A stretch of DNA of 64,000 bases from Larimichthys crocea (GCF_000972845.2 NW_020852647.1:333006-397005); one strand, 5' to 3'; positions 36,961 through 49,425 are shown, counted from the first letter of the stretch. Program-made: numbers and translations. The notes: a model not told the origin generated them from the letters alone.

Positions 36961-39401
36961 AATGAATGCTAACTTGAACTAAATTTGTGATCAGATTTCA
37001 GATTTCGGGTTTCAGGTTTCAGAATTTGGTTCATGAATATTTTGTTTTGTTGAGCATCGATAATAAAGTTTGATTAAGATCGAACATCAGCAGGAAGTCC
37101 TTCTGCTTCCAGTGTTTATGCTAAGTTAGCTAACCTTGTGCTGGCCCTCTAAAGCAGGACTGAATCAAAGTTGTTGGTTGCCATGGATACAAACACTTGT
37201 CTGCAAGCAGTGGAGAGCATGGAGTTCCCATGTGTGAACGACGACTCCTCTGATCTGAGGTCAGCTCTGAAACAAGGCGATAAGGAGCCGCACTCATTAG
37301 CTGAGACAGCCGCTGGCGGGGGCTGCCACTTCAAACTGAGAGCATCTTTAACAGCGTGTGACCTCTGACACAAACTGTTTGCAAACTCTGGTTTCAGGTC
37401 ACTGAACGCCTCTCAGATCTGGTTCTCTCCAACCCAGAATCCTTCCCAGAGCAGGCCGGTTTGGACTTCAAGTCCAACGTCACATTTCATCAGATTTCAT
37501 TCAAAGTTTGCCCAGAGTTTGGCACCAAGAACCAGAAGAACCAGATTATTGTTTATCCATCTTAGATTATAACAAAGATGAACATTTAGGAAAATAGTTT
37601 AAAAAACATTTCCTGCTGTTACAATCTTAACATGATCAGCTGATAATAAACCTGTTCAGCCACCATCAGTAATCAATACACAACCATTATCAAACCAATA
37701 ACTAACATTCAACAACACGAGATAAAGGATGTCACATGACCACAGACTGACTGTCAGTTTAACATCAATGTAATCCACAAAGATAAACTACAACTCTCTA
37801 CCAACGTTATTTTAATGTTAGACCAGCGTTATTTTAGTATTAGACAGCATAGGAACGAGGCGTGCTGATATTCACGATAACTGAACAGCCTTTGTGTGAT
37901 ATCACTGCAATAATTCATAATGTAAATATTATATTTTATAATATTATTGTTTGTTTATTTATGATGTTGGCCCCCACATAACATGAAGACTAACAGTACT
38001 GAAGTACACAAGTAAAAGTACTGAGTTACTTTGAAGCTTGCTGGATCAGTTTGGAAATTTCAGTTTGGAAATAAAAACAAACCTTTAAACAGACACGCTA
38101 CATGTTTATTTATTATTCGTTTGTTTTTCACAACATGAAAACCTTGTATCTCCACAATGTGAAACAATAAAAATTAATATTAATAAGTAGAGTTTAAATA
38201 TTAAAAGTAAAGTTCGTTTGGATCTCTGAGGAGGATCAGCTGCTTTAAATCAACATATGATTACTTCATACACTGAAATATAAATATTTAAACATTAATA
38301 CTAATATATACTTATTCATATTCAAATATAAAAATGCATCATAACTTTCTGTCAGAAACAATGTGAACATGTCCACATAGTTTTGTCCACATGTCATTTT
38401 TCTACCTCAGATTTAATGTGAGACAAGGTGCTAAAAATTGATTTTGAATTGTGAGAACTGAATGTTCAGTTCCAAACTAATAAATTCAAATTACAATTCA
38501 GTTGTTCAATGCAATGATTCAAATTGAACAATTCAAATATAAATGATTCAAATTCAGTTTCTAGTGGCACATATTTCAGCCCATAACGGTCTGACCTGTT
38601 CTGTATGAAAAATGTCATGAGATAACTGAAGTTATGATCTGGAGCTATATAAGTAAAACTGAACTGAATACAACATGTATGTTATTATAATGTTTAATGT
38701 ATGTTTAAAATATGTTTAAAGTATATTTAAAATGTCTGTAGGGACTTATCTGGACCGCCTGGTTCTGTAGAGACATATCTGGACCTAGTGCTGCAGTGTG
38801 TTACGAGGGCTCGTCCCCTGATAGCGGTGACTCCATCAGTGTGCACAGACTTCATCACTGTACGCTGTCCTGCTGCTCACACAGCGTCCTTGTTGTCGTC
38901 TTCTTGCACTCTTTACGGTGGAGGCAGACAAATGTGTTTTTGAGCAGCGAACAGATAAAGACTTGATCCGCCGACCCCCCCAGGAGGCGCTCTGAAAGGA
39001 GAATCGAGGACAGTTATGAATGTGCATTTGATTTCATAAAGCAGCAGGAGGATCTAATCACACTGAGCTTCTTGTTGAGTGTCGTCCAGATGTGCTGCCG
39101 TCCAGACCCGGTCCATCAATGCTGCCCTGTTTGCCTTGTTCCTGACACACTGAGGGGCCCTGATGTCCACCTCACCCCCATGTGTGTGTGTGTGTGTGTG
39201 TGTGGGGGTGTGGGGGGGGGGGGGGACAACAACAAAAACTGATAAACAACTCAGACAGAGGTGAAGTAACAGGGTACTCCAGTTAAGGGTTCATTTTGTG
39301 TTACTTTATACTTCCACAGCAAAGATTCATATAAAACATCTGATCCAAGAAGAAGACTAAAGTAAGAGGGCATGAGTCCTAACAGATCAAACCAGAGCCA
39401 G
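36961..39401. other. Unit A unique block 2, copy 3 (non-coding)
   Basis: Counterpart of 21,286-23,682. It contains an L2-type tail at 38,580-38,668 and a GT/G run at 39,182-39,227. No gene. Confidence 0.6.
38580..38668 (+). mobile_element. L2-type 3' tail (A copy 3)
   Basis: ATGTCATGAGATAACTGAAG followed by TTATGATCTGGAGCTATATA. This is the best-preserved version within the A units. Confidence 0.55.
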
Positions 39402-39564
39402 AACACATCTGTCTAAATGACTAGAACAACAAATCTGAATCTGAATCTGTCCGCGGGATGCCAGCAGCCTACTGAGGTGATTTTCTTGCCGGGTTTGGCT
39501 GCTGGCATCCCGCGGACAGATTCAGATTCAGATTTGTTGTTCTAGTCATTTAGACAGATGTGTT
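39402..39564. repeat. Hairpin element H (A copy 3, perfect arms)
   Basis: Arms at 39,402-39,469 and 39,497-39,564 match over 68 bp, with a 27-bp loop. The clean copy shows the inverted repeat is a property of the locus and not sequencing noise. Confidence 0.95.
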
Positions 39565-39935
39565 GTTCAGAGGTTCTGTCGCTGTGTTCACTGTTAGACT
39601 GGACACTGCCGGTTCAGAGGTTCTGTCGCTGTGTTCACTGTTAGACTGGACACTGCCGGTTCAGAGGTTCTGTCGCTGTGTTCGCTGTTAGACTAGACAC
39701 TGCCGGTTCTGAGGTTCTATCGCTGTGTTCGCTGTTAGACTGGACACTGCCGGTTCAGAGGTTCTGTCGTTGTGTTTGCTGTTAGACTGGACACTGCCGG
39801 TTCAGAGGTTCTGTCGCTGTGTTCGCTGTTAGACTGGACTCTGCTGGTTCAGAGGTTCTGTCGCTGTGTTCACTGTTAGACTGGACACTGCTGGTTCAGA
39901 GGTTCTGTCGCTGTGTTCACTGTTAGACTGTGGTC
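39565..39935. repeat. 47-bp minisatellite, about 8 units (A copy 3)
   Basis: Almost error-free units of 47 bp, directly adjoining the right arm of hairpin H. Copies 1, 2 and 4 hold about 28, 27 and 35 units. Confidence 0.95.
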
Positions 39936-41228
39936 CTGCAATACATAGCGGTGGGGGTGTAACGCACTTTTACAAGAAACGCATAAAAATGAGGAAGTAA
40001 CCAGAACTTTACTTCCTGTTTGATGAGGACGGTCTCTGGTGGCTGACTGGCCCTGGAGGTCACAGGTCACAGAGGGGATTATCAAAGAGGTCACAGCACA
40101 TCAACACATTATTCTTTCATTTTTAAAGCTTTGTCTTCTGACTTGTAGTGACCTGTAGTGACAGTGACGTGAAGTGATGTACACTGACCTGTAGTGAAGT
40201 GTATTGACTGGAAGTGACCTGCAGAAAGTGATGTGAAGTGATACACAGTGCTGCACAGTGAAGCATCATATTGTTTGCTCTGTCTCATGTGGATTACATG
40301 GTGCCCCTTCAGCTTGTGTGTCTGATTGAAGATGAGTGCAGCAGTGAGGCTTGGTAATCTTCATGCTAATGCAGAGACACCTGTCACAGCAGCAGAGTGC
40401 ATCATAATGTCTGTAAGCAGATTAGGCTCTCTAATGCAGGTATTTCAGGAAGATTCATGCAGCTAAGTGCTTATGTAACATCTCCGAGCCTCCCTACCTT
40501 TTTGTTTTACCCCCACCCACCAACACCACCTCTCCACCGCTCACTGAGGAGCCCTGAGGCGTCCTCACCCACATCCCCTCCTCACCCACATGAAAGCCTC
40601 CCAAAAATCGAACACATGTACAAATCTGTTCATCAACACAAAGCATGCTGCTGATATTTGTCTCATTGAGTTCAGAGATAATCTGTTACTGCTGCACATC
40701 CATAAACACAATAAATCATTTACATCCCATCAGTGCACCACACAGAACTGAGCTTAGCCAATCAGCGCACATGTCTGAGATCAGCCAATGGAAACACAAC
40801 AAGGTGTCCTGATGTCAAAGTAATGACTCAGTGTCTCTATGAACTACAATAAGCAGAAATCATGGGAAGGGAAGTGAAGTCAGGTTTGTTAGACTGAGTT
40901 TATAAAAGTTAAACGGACACAATGGACTGCAGACACTGACCTCAGGCCTACACTTCCCATCATGCAGTAGTTTGTCTCAGCAGGTTTCTGGTGGACACAG
41001 AGGTTCTGTTCAGACCACCTTCGACAGCGTTGTCAGTGTCCATGCAGCTGTGACCAACACTGTCGCCTCTCTGCTGACCCACAATGCTGTGCCTGTGATG
41101 GCGAGGAGGGGGGATGGCTTCAGGCGTGAGTGACGGAGGACCGAAGAGGATCAATGACAACCAAGGAGGACAGAGGAGGACCGAAGAGGAACGAGGGCTG
41201 AGGAGGACGGAGAGTTTAAAATCTTGAA

Positions 41229-41492
41229 ATGTCAGAGTTTGTTGAATTAGTATTTTTTGTCTTTGTCACACATAGCTCTTGGTGTATTTTGTCCCTCGTG
41301 GCCTTCCATACCAGCTCTTCTGTGGTGGTTCCCGCCCTCTCACTGTGGAGTTTAGCAGCTAGCTGGATGGAAACGATGCTGAACAGCGAGCAGCTGAAGC
41401 GAGCCATCAGGTCTGTGGCAGATTACTTCCACCAACAGGCCCAGAGGGAGCAGACTGAGCCGACACCACCTGACACCTCCCTGAACGGGTGA
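41229..41492 (+). other. Unrecognised 87-codon open frame in block B
   Basis: The frame starts at an ATG at 41,229. Its first 45 residues are hydrophobic and low in information. The last 40 (from METMLNSEQLKRAIRSVADY) look more protein-like: charged and helical, ending with PPDTSLNG and a stop. An AATAAA lies 155 bp downstream (about 41,650). The inverted copy at 46.2-46.5 kb is broken by indels. It could be a decayed exon or chance; I know no matching family. Confidence 0.15.
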
Positions 41493-41934
41493 TTCACGGG
41501 TCGGGCGGAGCCGAGCGACGGTGTCAGCAGGCTTTCCTCGTCTCTGAGCAGTTCTGGCAGCCATGTTGGCTCTCTGTCAAGTGGATCCACCCTGAAACTG
41601 AAGGGACTCTGATCTCACTGGAACAATAACCAGAACCAGAACTCCATAAATAAAATGTCATTTCAGGGTCTCCATCATGTCTCTGCTTAACGCTTGTATC
41701 ACCCACACAATCACACACATGTTGTTTATGTGACACTAAAATGAGTTTGTCTGTTGACAGCAGACGAACAGTCTCTGTTACACAACGTGAAATCATCTTT
41801 TGATGTCTCATTAATTTTAGTTATTACACTTGATAATCTGATGAATATAAATAAGAAAACTTTATATATATTATTACATATGTTACATTTACTCACAGAA
41901 AGACGACAAATGGTTGTCTACTTAGCTTACTTTC

Positions 41935-42118
41935 TGCACACTGCACATCACCACAGCTGTACTGCTCTTTATATATGAAAATATATGTATATATATATGT
42001 ATATATATTTATATTGTTTATGTTTTTAATACTTGATTTTCTTTTTATATATATATGTTTAGAGAATGTTTGTCATGCACCAATTTCACCAGAACAAATT
42101 CAATTGTCTGTAAAAAAT
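41935..42118 (+). mobile_element. LINE 3' tail fragment in block B (Rex1/CR1-L2-like)
   Basis: AGAGAATGTTTGTCATGCAC followed by CACCAGAACAAATTC and TGTAAAA matches the 3' region of the LINE at 61.19-61.35 kb. The CAGCTGTACTGCTCTTTATA part upstream also matches. The usual AATAAAGC(TGATTC)n end is missing: the tail passes into the E minisatellite instead. Confidence 0.6.
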
Positions 42119-42139
42119 CTGTCTCATATTGTTGTCTAA

Positions 42140-42240
42140 TGTTCTGTGTGTTTCATGTATGTTCATGTATGTTCTGCATGTTTCATGTATGTTCTGTGTG
42201 TTTCATGTATGTTCTGTGTGTGTATATGTGTTCTCTCATG
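42140..42240. repeat. E minisatellite (TTTCATGTATGTTCTGTGTG), short copy
   Basis: About four units. The same array is 0.9 kb long at 58,290-59,215. Confidence 0.9.
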
Positions 42241-43173
42241 TTCTTTAAAACGCTCTGTAACGTGTTCTCTAACATGTTCTGTAACACGCTCTGTAATGCG
42301 TTCTCTCATGTTCTGTAACACGCTCTGTAACGTGTTCTCTCACATGTTCTGTAACACGCTCTGTAATGCGTTCTCTAACATGTTTTGTAACACGCTGTGT
42401 AACGTGTTCTCTCACATGTTCTGTAACTTGTTCTATAATGTGTTCTCTCATGTTCTGTAAAACGCTCTGCAACGTGTTCTCTCACATGTTCTGTAATACG
42501 CTCTGTGACGTGTTCTCTCACATGTTCTGTAACCTGTTCTATAATGTGTTCTCTCATGTTCTGTAAAACGCTCTGTAACGTGTTCTCTCACATGTTCTGT
42601 AACACACTCTGTAACGTGTTCTCTAACATGTTCTGTAACACACTCTGTAACGTGTTCTCTAACATGATCTGTAACACGCTCTGTAACGTGTTCTCTCACA
42701 TGTTCTGTAATACGCTCTGTGACGTGTTGTCTAACATGTTCTGGAACACGCTCTGTAACATGTTCTCTCACATGTTCTGTAACACGCTCTGTAACGCGTT
42801 CTCTAACATGTTCTGTAACATGCTCTGTAACGTGTTCTCTCACATGTTCTGTAATACGCTCTGTGACGTGTTGTCTAACATGTTCTGTAACACGCTCTGT
42901 AACGCGTTCTCTAACATGTTCTGTAACACGCTCTGTAACGCGTTTTCTAACATGTTCTGTAACGTGTTCTCTAACATGTTCTGTAACACGCTCTGTAACG
43001 TGTTCTCTCACATGTTCTGTAATATGCTCTGTGACGTGTTGTCTAACATGTTCTGTAACATGCTCTGTAACGCGTTCTCTAACATGTTCTGTAACACGCT
43101 CTGTAACGTGTTTCTAACATGTTCTGTAACACGCTCTGTATGCGTTCTCTAACATTTTCTGTTATACACACTC
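42241..43173. repeat. C minisatellite, 36-bp unit, first block
   Basis: The unit is TGTTCTGTAACACGCTCTGT followed by AACGTGTTCTCTAACA, with CACATG or AACATG variants. Thirty-six is a multiple of three, so all frames stay open (for example the Thr/Cys/Ser/Val-rich and Glu/His/Val/Arg-rich translations). There is no reason to think any is expressed. Confidence 0.95.
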
Positions 43174-43503
43174 TGTAGTCGCCATTTGACTCCTTTTGGA
43201 GGCTGGTTTTAACTTAGGTTTGACATGTGCAGTTTGAATGACGAGAAGATAACAGAGTTCTGGTAGATCCCTTCTGACCATTTATTGCATGCAAATGATA
43301 TTTGATCGTAACACAAAACAACAGGCACTGCAGGTCCAGCACGGCTGCTGTTGCAATTTCATGTGTTACGATCAAATATCATTTGCATGCAATAAATGGT
43401 CAGAAGGGATCTACCAGAACTCTGTTATCTTCTCGTCATTCAAACTGCACGTGACAAACCTAGGTTAAAACCAGCCTCCAAAAGGAGTCAAATGGCGACT
43501 ACA
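43174..43503. repeat. Hairpin element D1, 142-bp arms, 46-bp loop
   Basis: The left arm (43,174-43,315) begins TGTAGTCGCCATTTGACTCC. The right arm (43,362-43,503) ends GGAGTCAAATGGCGACTACA and is its reverse complement apart from a few bases. The loop is 46 bp. The element sits inside the C array. A foldback-type transposon or a small inverted duplication are both possible. Confidence 0.9.
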
Positions 43504-43694
43504 TAAGTCAAGAACCTGTTGCCTCTTTCCAGCCAACCCTGCTGGCTGCAGTACTGCTGGGTCTTATGGCCTTCTCTGCCTCTCTGGCTGGCTCCACCCT
43601 CCTTCCAGGTGCCCACCAGATGGGGCTAGACACACCCAGTCAATCACCACATACATTCACTCACATACACATGATAGGGAAAAACAAAATAACT
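43504..43694. other. Unique segment attached to D1
   Basis: About 190 bp starting TAAGTCAAGAACCTGTTGCC, rich in CTGGCTG words. It is duplicated exactly after D2 (45,128-45,318), so it belongs to the same inserted unit. It may be part of a transposon; the family is not recognised. Confidence 0.6.
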
Positions 43695-44796
43695 CTGTGA
43701 CGTGTTGTCTAACAAGTTCTGTAACGTGTTCTCTAACATGTTCTGTAACACGCTCTGTAACGTGTTCTCTAACGTGTTCTGTAACACGCTCTGTAACGTG
43801 TTCCCTAACGTGTTCTGTAACACACTCTGTAAGGTGTTCTTTAACATGTTCTGTAATACGCTCTGTAACGTGTTCTCTAACATGTTCTGTAACACGCTCT
43901 GTAATGCGTTCTCTCACATGTTCTGTAACACGCTCTGTAACGTGTTCTCTCACATGTTCTGTAACACGCTCTGTAATGCGTTCTCTAACATGTTTTGTAA
44001 CACGCTGTGTAACGTGTTCTCTCACATGTTCTGTAACTTGTTCTATAATGTGTTCTCTCATGTTCTGTAAAACGCTCTGCAACGTGTTCTCTCACATGTT
44101 CTGTAATACGCTCTGTGACGTGTTCTCTCACATGTTCTGTAACCTGTTCTATAATGTGTTCTCTCACATGTTCTGTAAAACGCTCTGTAACGTGTTCTCT
44201 CACATGTTCTGTAACACACTCTGTAACGTGTTCTCTAACATGTTCTGTAACACACTCTGTAACGTGTTCTCTAACATGATCTGTAACACGCTCTGTAACG
44301 TGTTCTCTCACATGTTCTGTAATACGCTCTGTGACGTGTTGTCTAACATGTTCTGGAACACGCTCTGTAACATGTTCTCTCACATGTTCTGTAACACGCT
44401 CTGTAACGCGTTCTCTAACATGTTCTGTAACATGCTCTGTAACGTGTTCTCTCACATGTTCTGTAATATGCTCTGTGACGTGTTGTCTAACATGTTCTGT
44501 AATACGCTCTGTAACGCGTTCTCTAACATGTTCTGTAACACGCTCTGTAACGCGTTTTCTAACATGTTCTGTAACACGCTCTGTAACGTGTTCTCTAACA
44601 TGTTCTGTAACACGCTCTGTAACGTGTTCTCTCCACATGTTCTGTAATGCTCTGTGACGTGTTGTCTAAACATTTCTGTAAACATGCTCTGTAACGCGTT
44701 CTCTAACATGTTCTGTAACACGCTCTGTAACGTGTTTCTAACATGTTCTGTAACACGCTCTGTAATGCGTTCTCTAACATGTTCTGTAACACACTC
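43695..44796. repeat. C minisatellite, second block
   Basis: The block repeats the variant order of the first one: TGTTTTGTAACACGCTGTGT at 42,381 recurs at 43,991, giving a 1.61-kb tandem duplication of array plus D element. Confidence 0.95.
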
Positions 44797-45127
44797 TGTA
44801 GTCGCCATTTGACTCCTTTTGGAGGCTGGTTTTAACTTAGGTTTGACATGTGCAGTTTGAATGACGAGAAGATAACAGAGTTCTGGTAGATCCTCTCTCT
44901 TGACCATTTATTGCATGCAATGATATTTGATCGTAACACAAACAACAGGCCCTGCAGGTCCAGCACGGCTGCTGTTGCAATTTCATGTGTTACGATCAAA
45001 TATCATTTGCATGCAATAAATGGTCAGAAGGGATCTACCAGAACTCTGTTATCTTCTCGTCATTCAAACTGCACGTGTCAAACCTAAGTTAAAACCAGCC
45101 TCCAAAAGGAGTCAAATGGCGACTACA
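44797..45127. repeat. Hairpin element D2 (tandem copy of D1)
   Basis: GTCGCCATTTGACTCC begins at 44,801, which is 1,623 bp after D1. The left arm differs from D1 by a few indels (TCCTCTCTCTTGACC against TCCCTTCTGACC); the right arm is nearly identical. Confidence 0.9.
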
Positions 45128-45318
45128 TAAGTCAAGAACCTGTTGCCTCTTTCCAGCCAACCCTGCTGGCTGCAGTACTGCTGGGTCTTATGGCCTTCTC
45201 TGCCTCTCTGGCTGGCTCCACCCTCCTTCCAGGTGCCCACCAGATGGGGCTAGACACACCCAGTCAATCACCACATACATTCACTCACATACACATGATA
45301 GGGAAAAACAAAATAACT
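45128..45318. other. Unique segment attached to D2
   Basis: Copy of 43,504-43,694. Confidence 0.6.
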
Positions 45319-45484
45319 CTGTGACGTGTTGTCTAACAAGTTCTGTAACGTTGTTCTATAACATGTTCTGTAACACGCTCTGTAACATGTTTCTTAACGT
45401 GTTCTGTAACACGCTCTGTAACGTGTTCCCTAACGTGTTCTGTAAACACACTCTGTAATGTTGTTCTTTACATGTTTTTACTAC
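45319..45484. repeat. C minisatellite, third short block, up to the turn of palindrome 2
   Basis: The array decays after about four units. Near 45,480 the sequence switches into the reverse complement of the E minisatellite and block B. Confidence 0.85.
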
Positions 45485-47400
45485 GCCAGAACGATACATG
45501 AAACACACAGAAACATACATGAAACATGCAGGAAACATACATGACATACATGAAACACACAGAACATGAGACACACAATTGACGACAGATTTTTTGACAG
45601 ACAATTGGAATTGTTCGGTGAATTGGTTGCATGACACAACATTCTCTAACATATATATATAAAAAGAAAATCAAAGATAGGAAAACATAAACACTATAAA
45701 TCATATAAACATAATATATAATATATATATTTTCATATATAAAGAGCAGTACGCTGTGGTATGTGCAGTGTGCAGAAAAGTAAGCTAAGTAGACAACCAT
45801 TTTGTCGTCTTTCTGAGTAAATGTAACATATGTATAATTATAGTAAAGTTTTACTTATTTTATCTATCATACAGAGGTTATCAAAGTATAAGTAGTAAAA
45901 TAAATATGAGACAAGATCAAAAAGATGTATTTTCAACATTTGGTATATAACAGAGAGCGTAGATCGTGGGAGATAGCTGCGTCAACGCCAACTTACGATT
46001 TAGTTGTCACATAAACAACAATGTGGAAATGTGATTGTGTGGGGATACAACGTTAAGCAGAAGACCTGATGGAGGCACCTGAAATGACATTTTATTTTGG
46101 AATGTTTCTGGTTTCTGTTTTGTTCCGTGAATCAGAGTCCCCTTCAGTTTCACGGGTGGATCCACTTGACAGAGAGCCAACATGGCGCCAGAAACTGCTC
46201 AGAGACGAGGAAGCCTGCGACACCGTCGTCTGGCTCCGCCCGACCCGTGAATCACCCGTCAGGGAGGTGTCAGGTGAGTGGCGGCTCAGCTGCTCCCTCT
46301 GGGCCTGTTGGTGGAACGTGATCTTGCCACAGACCTGACGGCTCGCTTCAGCTGCTCGCGGTTCAGCATCGTTTCCATCCAGATAGCTGCTAAACTCCAC
46401 AGTGGAGGGCGGGAACCACCACAGAAAGCTGGTAATGGAAGGCCACGAGGGACAAAATACACCAAGAGCTATGTGTGACAAGACAAAAAATACTAATTCA
46501 ACAAACTCGACATTTCAAGATTTTAAACTCTCCGTCCTCCTCAGCCCTCGTGCTCATTCGTCCTCCTCTGTCTCGCTTGGTTTTCATTGATCCTCTTCGG
46601 TCCCTCCGTCACTCCGCCTGAAGCATCCCACCTCCTCGCCATCACAGCACAAAGCATTGGTGGGCAAGCCAGAGGGCGGACATTTTGTTGGGTCACAGTG
46701 ACGGACCACTGACAACGCGTTCGAAGGTGTCCTGAAACAAACCTCTGTGTCCACCAGAAACCGTGCTGAGACAACTACTGCCATGAGGGAAGTGTAGGCC
46801 TGAGGTCAGTGTCTGCGTCCATTGTGCCCGTTTACTTTTATAAACTCAGTCTACAAACCTGAACTTCCCTTCCCTTCCCATGATTTCTGCTTATTGGAGT
46901 TCATAGCGACACTGAGTTCATTTACTTTGACATCAGGACACCTGTGTTGTGTTTCCATTGGTGATCTCAGACATGTGGCTGATTGGCTAAGCTCCCAGTT
47001 CTGTGTGGTTCACGATGGGATGTAATGATTTTGGTGTTTATGGATGTGCGGTAAACGATTATCTCTGACTCAATAGACAAATATCAGCAGCATGCTTGTG
47101 TTTGATAACAGATTTGTACATGTTCGATTTTTGGGAGGCTTTCATGTGGGTGAGGAGGGGATGTGGGTGAGGACGCATCAGGCCCTCAGTGGCGGTGGAG
47201 AGGTTGTGTTGTGGTGGGTGGGGGTAAAACAAAAAGGTAGGGAGGCTTCGGAGATGTTACATAAGGCACTTAGCTGCATGATATCTCCTGAAATACTGCA
47301 TTAGAGAGCCTAATCTGCTTACAGACATTATGAGGCCTCTGCTGCTGTGGACAGGTGTCTTGCATTAGCATTGAAGATTCACGCACTCACTGCTGCACTC
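45485..47400 (-). repeat. Block B, inverted copy (right arm of palindrome 2)
   Basis: Reverse complement of 40,314-42,225 with many indels and substitutions. It includes the LINE tail piece in inverted form (about 45,590-45,775) and broken remains of the 41.2-kb frame. Confidence 0.9.
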
Positions 47401-47794
47401 ATCTTCAATCAGCACACACAAGCTGAAGGGCACATTAATCAACATGGACAGAGCAAACCCTATGATGCTTCATGTGCAGCACTGTGTATCACTACATCAT
47501 TCTGCAGGTTTCACTTCCAGTCATAACACTTCACTACAGGTCATGTACATCCTTCACGTCATGGTCACGACAGGTCACATACAAGTCAGACAAAAGCTAA
47601 AAATGAAAGAATAATGTGTTTGATGTGCTGTGACCTCTTTGGATAATCCCCTCTGTGCCGGACCTCCAGGGCCAGTCAGCCACCAGAGACGTCCTTCATC
47701 AAACGGAAGTGAAAGTTCTGGTTTACTTCCGCTATTGTTTAGCGTTTCTTGTAAAAGTGCGTACACCCCACCCGCTATGTATTGCAGGCCCACA

Positions 47795-49425
47795 GTCTAA
47801 CAGTGAACACAAGAACTGACCAGCAGATACAACGACTGAACAGAAGATCGTAACGCACCAGCGACAGACATGACCCATTCCAGTCTACACAAAAACCACC
47901 AGACTCGAACCGCAGTGATTAACCGAACACAGCGAGAACTGAACGCAGTGTCAGTTACGCAACTACAATCTACCGGTGCAGTACGTGAAACAGCGAAGAT
48001 GATGTCCAGCTAACTGAACACACAGACCTGAACCAGGCCATTCAGTGAACCGACAGAACCCTGAACAGCGTGTCCAGTTAACGTGACAACAGACCTTGAA
48101 CGGATGTCCTCTAACATGAACACAGACAGACCCTGAACAGCGATTCCTCTTGAACCGACAGCCTGACAGCAGTCGCAGTCTAACAGGACAGCGAAAACCC
48201 GAACGGCGTGTCATCTAACAGACACGCAGCTCTGAACGGCCAGTCGAACGGACACGGACACTTGAAAGCTTCCAGCGCAGAGAGGCTCCTGAAAGCAGCG
48301 ACAAAGGACACAGCGGCCAGACCCTCTGAACCGGCAGTGTCCGGTAAACATGTGAACACACAGCGAAAGAACCCTGAACCCGTGTCCGGGGGGGGGAGGT
48401 GGGGGCATAACCGTGAACACAGCGACAGAACCTCTGACCGCACACCCAGTGTCCAGTCTACAGTTGTGAACACAGCAGAGCAGAACATCTGAAACAGGCA
48501 GTGTCCAGTCTAACAGTGAACACAGGCAGAACCGCCTGAACCGGCCAGTGGCCTCGAACAGTGAACACAGCGACCCAGAACCTCTGACAGGCAGTGCAGT
48601 CTAACAGTGAACCACAGCAGCAGAACCTCTGAACCGGCAGTGTCCGTCTAACAGTTGAACAGCGACAGAACCTCTGTGGATGACTACAGGCACGCACGAA
48701 CCTCTGCACAGCGTGTTCTAAGTGAACACAAGCCGAAAGAACCTCTGAACCCGGGCAGTGTCCAGTCCTAACAGTGAAACAGCAGACAGAACCTCTGAAA
48801 CGGCAGTGTCCAGTCTAACAGTTAAACCCAGCAGCAGAACCTCTGAACGGCAGTGTCCAGTCCTAACAGTCGAACACAGCGACAGACCTCGAACCGCGGC
48901 AGTGTCCACGTCTAACAGTGACACAGCGAAGAACCTCTGAACCGGCCAGTGTCCGTCTAACAGCGAACACAGCGACAGACCTCTGAACCGCAGTTCCCCA
49001 GTCTAACAGCGAACACAGCGATAGGAACCTCTGAACCGGCAGGTCCAGTCTAACAGCGAACCACAGCGACAGAACCCTGAACAGTGCGCTAACCGGAAAC
49101 AGCTAGCCTCTACACCGGTCATGATTCACAGCGAACACAGCGACAGAACCTTGAACCGGCAGTGCGTCCCTCGCACCAAGCGCGCACCATCAACCGATGT
49201 CGTCATACAGTAACCGCGACAGAAACCTGCTGAACCGGGCAGTGTCCAGTCTAACAGTTGAACCCGACAGCGACAGAACCTCTGAACGGCAGTGTCCAGT
49301 CTACATGACACACACAAGAACCTCTGAAACCTTGGCAGTGTCCAGTCTAAACAGTGAACACAGCAGCAGAACCTCTGGAACCGGCAGTGTCCCTAACATG
49401 GAACACAGCGACAGAACCTCTGCAC
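47795..49425. repeat. 47-bp minisatellite (A copy 4, heavily degraded)
   Basis: Units can be followed but are badly scrambled from 47,800 to 48,300. About 35 units fit the length. Confidence 0.85.

Larger units (their letters stand above)
33477..40313 (+). repeat. Unit A copy 3 (direct, cleanest copy)
   Basis: Same order of parts as copy 1, but arrays are regular and few single-base indels are seen. The 47-bp array is reduced to about eight units and the 11-bp array to about 1.34 kb, whereas the GT array is longer. The unit continues into block B without a break, so this is the best guide to the real sequence. Confidence 0.95.
40314..42225 (+). repeat. Block B, direct copy (left arm of palindrome 2 continues)
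   Basis: The block follows unit A without a break and recurs as the reverse complement at 45,485-47,400. It includes CT-rich and GA-rich stretches, an unrecognised 87-codon frame (41,229-41,492) and, at its end, a LINE-like 3' tail that runs into a minisatellite. Confidence 0.9.

Noticed and set aside
41229..41492. Block B frame as a genuine gene
   Set aside because: No known family, no splice or promoter evidence, and the inverted copy is broken; listed only as an unrecognised frame.
42241..44660. Thr/Cys/Ser/Val-rich and Glu/His/Val/Arg-rich frames of 130-316 codons on both strands
   Set aside because: The C minisatellite unit is 36 bp, a multiple of three, so stop-free frames repeat without selection.
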